Shown here: in pieces, positions 14,769-19,823 of the stretch
Position numbering within the stretch: the first letter of the stretch is position 1
How the letters are laid out: each line of letters opens with the position of its first letter
NCBI GenBank assembly: GCA_038253885.1
Contig: JBBSGP010000044.1
Coordinates: 1-19,823 of the forward strand
Reading direction: 5' to 3'
Length of the DNA stretch: 19,823 nucleotides
Source of the DNA: JALZAQ01 sp038253885
Lineage (GTDB): Bacteria > Gemmatimonadota > Gemmatimonadetes > Gemmatimonadales > Gemmatimonadaceae
Translations under genes and position numbers: made by a program
The notes under the pieces: model-generated
What the model was told of the DNA's origin: nothing
The model's input: the letters and a program-made list of their open reading frames with translations, nothing else
Databases searched by the model: none

Positions 14769-15832
14769 CTCGCCGTCTCCTCACCATCAGCGCGCTGGCG
14801 GCACTCGCCGCCTGCGGTAGCACCCAAGCGCCGGCCTCGCTCAGTCAGGCCAAGGCGATCTATAGCCAGCTCTCCGCGAGCGGCGCCGAGCGCCGGGCCG
14901 GCGCGAGCTTCATCAAGGCGCAGGAAGCCATCAATCAGGCTGACGTCGCCGTTGCGCAGCGGCAGAACAGCGAGTACGTGGCCGGCATTTCGGAAGTGGC
15001 GCTCAAGCTCGCGCAGACCGCCGAGGCGGAGAACGCCACCGCTCTGGCCAAGGATTCGACCGTCGCGCTCCGGACGGCGCGACTCAACAGGCTCGTGACT
15101 CTCAGTCAGGCACAACGCGATCAGCTGGCCGCGCAGAACTTGCTCTCGCAGGCCGAGATCGAGGCGCTGCGGCAGCGCAATCTGCTCGTGAGCCAGCAGG
15201 CCGAATCGCTCAAGGTGAAGGTGACAACCACGTCCCAGCAGGCAGACTCGCTGCGCGGCGCCGCCACCACCGCGACCCAACAGGCGGACTCGCTCCGCAA
15301 AGTCGCGGAGCAGGCGAATGCGGCGCTCAACGCCGCCCTCAGCCAGCTCCGCACGCTCGTGGTCGAGATCACGAACCTCAGGCAGACATCGCGCGGTCTC
15401 GTGGTGAGCCTGAGCGATGTTCTGTTCGACGTCGACAAGGCCACGCTCAAGCCCGGCGCGGCGAACAACATCCAGAAAGTGGCGGCGGTGCTCAAGCAGT
15501 ACCCCGACCACAAGATCGCGGTGGAGGGTCACACCGACGCCACCGGCACTCACGACCACAACCAGAAGCTCTCCGAGGATCGCGCGGCGGCAGTGAAGGC
15601 GGCGCTGATCGCCGGTGGAGTGGACGCCTCCAAGATCACCTCGACCGGCCTCGCCGAAACGCAGCCCGTCGCGACCAACAGCACCGCCGCGGGGCGGCAG
15701 CAGAACCGGCGCGTCGAGGTGGTGGTACTGGGCGCGGGGACGCTCGCCAACCCCGGCTCGGCGATGATCTCGGACACGACAAAGACGCGCATCACCGTCA
15801 CCGATACGGTTCGGACCAAGCCACCGCGGTAG
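14765..15832 (+). CDS. OmpA-family peptidoglycan-associated lipoprotein with coiled-coil stalk
   Basis: A 355-residue lipoprotein that should anchor an outer or inner membrane to peptidoglycan. The signal ends in LAALAAC, with the lipidated cysteine at C17. Residues about 25-105 are DUF4398-like helices; about 115-210 are a Gln/Ala-rich coiled coil containing QQAESLK, QQADSLR and QQADSLR at 144, 158 and 172, an exact 14-residue period. The OmpA domain spans about 216-321 (VLFDVDKATLKPGA, EGHTDATG, NRRVEVV), with the expected peptidoglycan (diaminopimelate) contacts D258 and R273. Thr/Asp-rich residues follow to the end. The start at 14765 overlaps the previous stop (ATGA), and both proteins share the helical domain, which suggests a co-translated, possibly interacting pair. 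A strong hairpin follows the gene. Confidence 0.88.
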   Translation: MTRRLLTISALAALAACGSTQAPASLSQAKAIYSQLSASGAERRAGASFIKAQEAINQADVAVAQRQNSEYVAGISEVALKLAQTAEAENATALAKDSTVALRTARLNRLVTLSQAQRDQLAAQNLLSQAEIEALRQRNLLVSQQAESLKVKVTTTSQQADSLRGAATTATQQADSLRKVAEQANAALNAALSQLRTLVVEITNLRQTSRGLVVSLSDVLFDVDKATLKPGAANNIQKVAAVLKQYPDHKIAVEGHTDATGTHDHNQKLSEDRAAAVKAALIAGGVDASKITSTGLAETQPVATNSTAAGRQQNRRVEVVVLGAGTLANPGSAMISDTTKTRITVTDTVRTKPPR

Positions 15833-15855
15833 GCTGACGTCCGCACGATCGATTG

Positions 15856-15882
15856 GGGCTGGCGAGCGGCACTCGCCAGCCC
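15856..15882 (+). terminator. Hairpin terminator after the OmpA-type gene
   Basis: GGGCTGGCGAG (15856-15866) pairs perfectly over 11 bp with CTCGCCAGCCC (15872-15882) around the loop CGGCA. It lies 24 bp after the stop codon. The U-tract of a classical intrinsic terminator is missing (TGCTCGC follows), so it may be a strand-symmetric or Rho-assisted stop. Confidence 0.6.
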
Positions 15883-15908
15883 TGCTCGCATCCGCACCTC
15901 TCGTCACA

Positions 15909-17459
15909 ATGTCTCGATCCTCCCCCTCCAGCGCGATCCGACTCGCGATCGCCGGTGCGATGGCGCTCGTGGCCTGTCTCGCGGTGCTGGAGGCGACCGA
16001 GCCGCCCGAGCCGGGTCTCGATCCGGATGCCATCTCCTACTTGAGCGGCGCCGAGTCGATCGTGCGCGATCATCGCGTGTTCGTGATGACTGACGACTGG
16101 AAAAGCGCAGACAGCGTTCACTCGCTGCAACATTTCCCACCCGGGTTCCCCGCCGCGATCGCCATCCCGAGAGCGCTCGGGATGCCACCGGTCCAGGCGG
16201 GCCGTTTGATCGTCGCGCTCTCGGCGCTCGTGGCCGTGCTCACCCTGTCGTGGCTGATGGCGACGGTGAGCGGAAGCCTGGGTGCCCTGCTCTTGCCGGC
16301 GATGCTGATCGTCACCCCGCCGGTGGCCTTCATCTATCAGTCTCTGCTGAGCGAGCCGCTCTTTCTCGCACTCGTTTCGCTGACCCTCGTCTGCCTCGTC
16401 CGCACGCCGAGCCGGCCGGTTCTGGCCGGGATTCTCGCCACATCCGCCGCGCTCACGCGCTACGCCGGAATCGGCGTACCGGCGGCTGTCGTGCTCTGGA
16501 CGTTCCTCGACGGCGCCACCGCGCGGCGTGATCGGTGGCGCCGCGCTGCGCTCTCCGCGCTTCCGCCGTTTGTTGGAATCGGCTGGTGGACGCTTCGCAA
16601 TGTCCATCGCAGCGGACCCCGGTCGCTTCTCTGGTTTCACGGCGGAGAGCACCTCGGCGATGCGGTGCGCGAGGGGGCGAGCACCATCGGACACTGGCTG
16701 GCGCCGTCGCTGGATGAGATGTGGGCGCGCGCCGTCTCGGCGGGGACGGTCGTGCTGCTGCTCGTGCTGGCGAGCAGGACTACCCGGCGCTTGGCACCGG
16801 ATCGGTGGCGCGACATGGCGACGTGGGGTGGCGAACTCCGGCTCATTGCGGCGGCGGTGTTGATGGCGGCCGCATACGGAGGGGTCGTGGCGCTGTCGAG
16901 GCTGCTGGTCTATTCCTCGATTCCCTTCGACGACCGGATGCTCGCCCCGTTCGCGTTTCTGCTGGATATTGCGATCGCCGCGGCGTTGGTCTCCTGGTGG
17001 CGGGATGCCCGGTGGAGCGCGCGGGCCCCCGCAGCGTTCGCCGTCCTCGCCTGGACTGCCGCATCAGCGTGGTCGACCGTGGACGCGGCGTCGTACGCGC
17101 TGGAAGAGGGTCTGGACTACGCTCACGACAGGTGGAGCACGTCGGAGCTGCTCGAATGGGTGCGCGCCAACGGAAACGACCGGCCGCTGTTCACGAACTA
17201 TCCCCCTGCCCTCTACTTCCACGCCGGCCGGATGAGTCGGCTGCTTCCGCAGGATGCCGCTCCCGACAGCGTTCGCTCCTTCACCGACACGCTGGCACGG
17301 CGCCGCGGCCTCATCATCAGCTTCGATTACGATTCGAGCGCGTGGGTCGTGTCGCCGAAGCCGCTGCTCGCCGCGCTTCCGATCCGGCGACTGATACGGG
17401 TGAGAGACGGCGAGGTGTGGGAGCCCGTTTCTCCGGTGAGAGCAAGCCCATCGCCATGA
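15909..17459 (+). CDS. GT-C-type membrane glycosyltransferase (GT39/ArnT-like)
   Basis: A 516-residue integral membrane protein with about ten hydrophobic segments. The first extracytoplasmic loop carries acidic GLDPDAISY (36-44; D38 and D40 are candidate metal or catalytic residues) and then HFPPGFPAA (75-83), resembling the PPG-Y-P motif of ArnT/PMT-type enzymes that use polyprenyl-phosphate sugar donors. Later segments include SLLSEPLFLALVSL, typical of this group, and ALTRYAGIG. The soluble C-terminal part (about 390-516) includes LLEWVRANGNDRPLFTNYPP. The acceptor cannot be read from the sequence, and no polysaccharide cluster surrounds it. The ATG at 15909 has only a weak Shine-Dalgarno. 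The gene stands alone between a terminator and the XdhC gene. Confidence 0.65.
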   Translation: MSRSSPSSAIRLAIAGAMALVACLAVLEATEPPEPGLDPDAISYLSGAESIVRDHRVFVMTDDWKSADSVHSLQHFPPGFPAAIAIPRALGMPPVQAGRLIVALSALVAVLTLSWLMATVSGSLGALLLPAMLIVTPPVAFIYQSLLSEPLFLALVSLTLVCLVRTPSRPVLAGILATSAALTRYAGIGVPAAVVLWTFLDGATARRDRWRRAALSALPPFVGIGWWTLRNVHRSGPRSLLWFHGGEHLGDAVREGASTIGHWLAPSLDEMWARAVSAGTVVLLLVLASRTTRRLAPDRWRDMATWGGELRLIAAAVLMAAAYGGVVALSRLLVYSSIPFDDRMLAPFAFLLDIAIAAALVSWWRDARWSARAPAAFAVLAWTAASAWSTVDAASYALEEGLDYAHDRWSTSELLEWVRANGNDRPLFTNYPPALYFHAGRMSRLLPQDAAPDSVRSFTDTLARRRGLIISFDYDSSAWVVSPKPLLAALPIRRLIRVRDGEVWEPVSPVRASPSP

Positions 17460-17495
17460 GCGCGCGTCAGGAGACTCCTTTCCCCCGGAAGGGCA

Positions 17496-17512
17496 GCCTC
17501 ATAATCTGAGGC
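17496..17512 (+). promoter_or_regulatory. Hairpin and CATAAT element directly before the XdhC start
   Basis: GCCTCA (17496-17501) and TGAGGC (17507-17512) pair around TAATC, and the ATG starts on the next base. CATAAT (17500-17505) resembles a -10 hexamer placed so that transcription would start at or next to the A of the ATG, i.e. a leaderless mRNA. No convincing -35 is visible, so either the hairpin or the promoter reading could be coincidence. Confidence 0.3.
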
Positions 17513-18610
17513 ATGGCGTCTCCCTCGATCCTCGCCGAGTGCGCCCGGCTCGCCGCCGGTGGCGGGACCGGCGCGCTCGCCTCCGTTGCGCGCCGGCGCG
17601 GCTCTTTACCGATGAGCGGCACGGCCAAGATGCTCGTGACAACGTCCGGAGGGGGAGCTCGCGTCGGCACCGTCGGCGGTGGCTGCCTCGAGGCAGAGAT
17701 CATCGAGCGAGCGGTCGAGGTGGCGGAGCGCCGCCGTCCGTGCATCTCCGAGCACACCCTCAACGCCGACGCCGCGGGGGATTACGGGCTGACCTGCGGT
17801 GGGACCGCCGTGATGCTCATCGAGCCCGTGTACGGCGATCCCCGTCTGGTCGCGATCTACGATGCGTGCTCCGCGCTCATGGCCCGTGGAGACCGCGCGG
17901 TGCTGGTGACCGGGGGCGACTGGTCAGTCGAAATGGCCAAGCTCCTTCTCGGCGGAGGGACCACGGTCGGCGCTGCCGCCCCGGAGCTGGTCGCGGCCGC
18001 TCTCGCGTTCGATCCTCTCGCCGAGCTTCCCGAGTTGCGCGACGGCATGCTCATCGAGGCCGTGGCCGGTCCCCCCCGCCTGGTGGTTTTCGGCGGGGGA
18101 CATGTCGGCGCCAAGGTTGCGGAGGCGGCGTCGTTCGCCGGATGGCGTGTCACGGTCGCCGACGATCGCCCCGAGTTCGCCGATCCGGCGCGGCTCCCGT
18201 TCGCGGAGAGCACGGTAGTGTGCGAGTATCATGAGTTGCCGCCGTCGCTGGGGATCGATGCCGCCACGTATGTTGTCGTGGCAACCCGGGGCCACCAGCA
18301 CGACGCTCTGGTGGTGGAGCAACTGGCGCGGCTCGAGACGCGGTATCTGGGCATGCTCGGCAGCCGTCGGAAGGTCGCCCTCACCTGGCGACTGCTCGAG
18401 ACAGCTGGTGTCCCCCGGGATCGACTGCGGAGGATCCACGCGCCCGTCGGGCTGGTGATCGGGGCCGATACTCCAGAAGAGATCGCGATCAGCGTCGTGG
18501 CGGAGATGATCGCTATTCGGCGCGCCGGCTCGCGTCGCCGCGGCGGCGCTGGCGATCCGGCCGACGGAGAGAATACGGTCGCCGCGGCCTCGCCGTCCGG
18601 GTCGGGTTGA
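17513..18610 (+). CDS. XdhC/CoxI-family molybdenum cofactor maturation protein
   Basis: A 365-residue member of the XdhC/CoxI family, which binds molybdenum cofactor and helps insert its sulfurated form into xanthine dehydrogenase-type or CO dehydrogenase-type enzymes. The N-terminal XdhC_CoxI domain contains GTVGGGCLEAEI (52-63) and the conserved LTCGG around C95. The C-terminal Rossmann domain has VVFGGGHVGAKVAE (191-204), VVATRGHQHD, GMLGSRRK (280-287), HAPVGL (309-314) and ADTPEEIAISVVAE. An Arg/Gly/Ser-rich tail after about 338 is not part of the family core. No molybdenum enzyme subunit lies in the window, so its client is encoded elsewhere. A CATAAT element and small hairpin abut the start codon. 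Confidence 0.88.
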   Translation: MASPSILAECARLAAGGGTGALASVARRRGSLPMSGTAKMLVTTSGGGARVGTVGGGCLEAEIIERAVEVAERRRPCISEHTLNADAAGDYGLTCGGTAVMLIEPVYGDPRLVAIYDACSALMARGDRAVLVTGGDWSVEMAKLLLGGGTTVGAAAPELVAAALAFDPLAELPELRDGMLIEAVAGPPRLVVFGGGHVGAKVAEAASFAGWRVTVADDRPEFADPARLPFAESTVVCEYHELPPSLGIDAATYVVVATRGHQHDALVVEQLARLETRYLGMLGSRRKVALTWRLLETAGVPRDRLRRIHAPVGLVIGADTPEEIAISVVAEMIAIRRAGSRRRGGAGDPADGENTVAAASPSGSG

Positions 18611-18652
18611 ACGATAGTTGCACTGGTCGTGGAGACTCTCGGGAGCCAACCC

Positions 18653-19006
18653 ATGGATCGTGAATCGGTGATGCAATCGCTGGAAGAGCGTCGAGTGGTC
18701 CAGCTCAGCTATCGCAATGGCGGCGCCCGCACCGTCCAGCCTCACGCCATCGTTCGCAAGCCGGACGGCTCCGAAGTTCTCGAGGCTTACCAGCTGAGCG
18801 GCGACTCCGAGAGTGGCACCGACCACGGCTGGAAGAACTTCGAGCTATCGAGCATCGACTCCTTGCAGCTCCTGGCCGAGCGGTTTGACCCGCGACGCGA
18901 CTTCATGGTAGTGAGCGGCGAAGCGGGGCAGGTCGTCGCGCAGGTGCAGGCGGAGAGCCGGGAGCCGAAGACCGGCCCCGGTCGAGGCGTGCCTCCGCCC
19001 AGCTGA
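18653..19006 (+). CDS. Small WYL-like domain protein
   Basis: A 117-residue protein that starts at ATG 18653 behind GGGAG (18641-18645); an ATG at 18629 is in frame but lacks a ribosome site. The core (VVQLSYRNGGARTVQPHAIVRKPDG, shortened here, then EAYQLSGDSESG and WKNFELSSIDSLQLL) has the strand pattern of WYL-type SH3-like ligand-binding domains: an x-Y-R-N/D-G turn, P-H, a Gln-x-Ser strand and a W-K-x-F/L strand. It has no helix-turn-helix, so it is not a PafBC-like transcription factor by itself. Similar stand-alone domains exist as hypothetical proteins. It lies 42 bp after the XdhC gene and may be co-transcribed. The tail from about 95 is polar and Pro-rich. Function unknown. Confidence 0.6.
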   Translation: MDRESVMQSLEERRVVQLSYRNGGARTVQPHAIVRKPDGSEVLEAYQLSGDSESGTDHGWKNFELSSIDSLQLLAERFDPRRDFMVVSGEAGQVVAQVQAESREPKTGPGRGVPPPS

Positions 19007-19044
19007 GACAGTGGTGGTTACCGGACAACGCTTAGAGGCACGTT

Positions 19045-19449
19045 GTGGCTGACAGTAGTAGGAATCTCGCTTCGATCAATCCGTTCTTCATTGTGGAGAA
19101 CCTACAGGTCTCGATCGCCTACTACGTCGAGCGCCTCGGCTTCCAGCTCGACTTCCAAGGCCCAGACGAAGACCCGTACTACGGCAGAGTGAGTCGCGAT
19201 GGGATCGGCATCATGCTCAAGGCCATCCTTCCTGACGTGCTTCCGCGTCCGAACCGCACCCGACACGGATGGGCTCGTTGGGACGCCTACATCCACACCT
19301 TGGACCCCGACGCGCTCTTCAACGAGTTCAAGCAGCGGGGTGTCTCGTTCGTGACTGAGTTGTCTTTCATAGACAATGGCCTCTGGGGCTTCGAGGTCAC
19401 CGATGCCGACGGGTATGTCCTTGCTTTCGCTCAGGTCCGCGATCAGTAG
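19045..19449 (+). CDS. VOC-superfamily (glyoxalase/bleomycin-resistance fold) protein
   Basis: A 134-residue single-domain vicinal-oxygen-chelate protein. SINPFFIVENLQVSIAYY leads into the first beta-alpha-beta repeat (YVERLGFQLDFQ); the second repeat runs from AYIHTLDPDALFNEFKQRGV to the closing strands WGFEVTDADGYVLAFAQ. These are the usual signatures of glyoxalase/bleomycin-resistance relatives. Members sequester drugs or catalyse metal-dependent reactions, and the substrate cannot be inferred. The start is GTG 19045, with GAGG at 19035-19038. VOC genes are common cargo of integron cassettes, and this one is followed by an attC-like site. The polarity and shorter GC-rich runs differ from its neighbours, consistent with acquisition. 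Confidence 0.8.
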   Translation: MADSSRNLASINPFFIVENLQVSIAYYVERLGFQLDFQGPDEDPYYGRVSRDGIGIMLKAILPDVLPRPNRTRHGWARWDAYIHTLDPDALFNEFKQRGVSFVTELSFIDNGLWGFEVTDADGYVLAFAQVRDQ

Positions 19450-19486
19450 GGGCTCCCACGGAGCATTGAGCAACCGGGAAGATAGA

Positions 19487-19517
19487 TAACAGAGCAAACC
19501 GGCGGACAGTTCTGTTA
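19487..19517 (+). other. Inverted repeat between the VOC gene and the attC-like site
   Basis: TAACAGA (19487-19493) and TCTGTTA (19511-19517) are perfect 7-bp inverted repeats around a 17-nt loop, 37 bp after the VOC stop. The stem is weak and has no T-run after it. It could be a transcript-stabilising hairpin or chance. The rest of 19450-19546 holds nothing else I recognise beyond a GTACCC duplication. Confidence 0.3.
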
Positions 19518-19546
19518 CCTATGTACCCGGTCTGTACCCCCGTGAT

Positions 19547-19653
19547 GTCTAACACTCGTTGGAGCTGACGAGCGGCCTGTCGAAGTGTGGCGGCTCGCTT
19601 CGCTCGCTGCCACTTTGTTCTGATTCGCTCGCAGCTCAACTTGGGGGTTGATA
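19547..19653 (+). other. attC-like integron recombination site
   Basis: The left core GTCTAAC (19547-19553) fits the R'' consensus RYYYAAC, and the right core GTTGATA (19647-19653) is an imperfect R' (GTTRRRY). The arm GTTGgAGCTGaCGAGCG (19558-19574) pairs over 15 bp with CGCTCGCAGCTCAAC (19626-19640), leaving two unpaired bases (lower case), like the extrahelical bases of attC sites. Inside is a further imperfect stem (AAGTG at 19583, CACTT at 19611) around a TCGCTTCGCTCG loop region. The 107-bp length, polarity after the VOC gene and immediate start of another frame all fit. The weak R' core is the main doubt. Confidence 0.65.
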
Positions 19654-19823
19654 TGACTGGGCTGGTGTCAAGGGATCAGTGGGTTGCCGTGATCATGGCA
19701 CGACGTGGGCGCGAGGCAGCATCGACGGTGAATCCTGCTGATATGCGCCGATTACCGACTCGCATCGGCAGCGCGGCAAGAATTGGATTCGTCGGGAGCT
19801 GGCTCATTCTAGGCTCGGGGATC
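19653..19823 (+). CDS. Partial ORF at the right edge, possible next cassette gene
   Basis: From ATG 19653 the frame is open for 57 codons to the end of the window without a stop (MTGLVSRDQWVAVIMARRGR at the start, IGFVGSWLILGSGI at the end). The ATG lies at the very end of the attC-like site, with a GGGGG stretch at 19643-19647 as a possible ribosome site; such short leaders are typical of cassette genes. The last visible residues are hydrophobic and may begin a membrane segment. I do not recognise the family. The 3' end is missing, so the call rests on the open frame and its position. Confidence 0.4.
   Translation, partial: MTGLVSRDQWVAVIMARRGREAASTVNPADMRRLPTRIGSAARIGFVGSWLILGSGI

Larger units (their letters stand above)
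19032..19647 (+). mobile_element. Probable integron-type gene cassette with a VOC-fold gene
   Basis: The left boundary TTAGAG (19032-19037) nearly complements the start of the attC-like site on the right (GTCTAAC, complement GTTAGAC), as expected if both derive from one circular cassette. The gene begins 7 bases after it, and the attC-like site follows 97 bp after the stop. By eye the DNA is less GC-rich than its surroundings. No integrase gene or attI site is visible, so it may be the start of an array or a stray insertion. The left boundary has mismatches and is the weakest part of the call. Confidence 0.5.

Noticed and set aside
17471..17481. AGGAG-A-CTCCT palindrome before the XdhC gene as an operator
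   Set aside because: It is very short, unrepeated in the window, and overlaps a ribosome-site-like sequence; it is not distinguishable from chance.

Overview
The window looks like chromosomal DNA from a high-GC Gram-negative bacterium. Lipobox signal peptides, an OmpA-type peptidoglycan-binding lipoprotein and secreted amidohydrolases point to an outer membrane. The gene content (ImuA/ImuB/DnaE2 mutasome, tandem secreted amidohydrolases, DUF4398 plus OmpA lipoproteins) would suit Gemmatimonadota or a similar soil lineage, but that is inference; no rRNA or other marker gene is present. I see no tRNA, rRNA or CRISPR.

Layout. 1-501 has no intact gene but carries the N-terminal remnant of an IS481-type transposase (about 229-468). 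502-1461 (-) is a short threonine/serine dehydratase, divergent from an SLC1-type symporter (1524-2813, +) whose substrate-site motifs are unusual. 2807-8529 (-) is a complete imuA-imuB-dnaE2 translesion-mutagenesis operon with overlapping genes. Downstream on the + strand, 8742-13193 is an operon of three secreted amidohydrolases coupled by ATGA and GTGA overlaps; the middle gene is broken by one missing C in a C9 tract, and the outer two lack the catalytic His-x-His. 13215-14276 (-) is a PA0069/Rv2578c-type radical SAM protein. 14391-15832 (+) is a lipoprotein pair (DUF4398, then OmpA), followed by a hairpin terminator. 15909-17459 is a GT-C-type membrane glycosyltransferase, 17513-18610 an XdhC/CoxI protein and 18653-19006 a small WYL-like protein. 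The right edge, from about 19032, looks like integron gene-cassette DNA: a VOC-fold gene, an attC-like site at 19547-19653, and a second open frame that starts at the end of that site and runs off the window.

Most notable signal. A 16-bp direct repeat, CCGAAYAAAAMCCGAA on the + strand (TTCGG-N6-TTCGG read toward the genes), occurs twice before imuA (8534-8549 and 8603-8618) and once before the radical SAM gene (14289-14304). I found no other copy by eye. Both transcription units belong to DNA-damage regulons elsewhere, so this is a good candidate for the operator of this organism's SOS regulator. Its 11-bp half-site period resembles the direct-repeat GTTC-N7-GTTC LexA box of Alphaproteobacteria. 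The imuA-proximal copy lies inside a 21-codon upstream ORF whose stop overlaps the imuA start (TGATG), which suggests an operator-embedded leader that couples translation into the mutasome operon.
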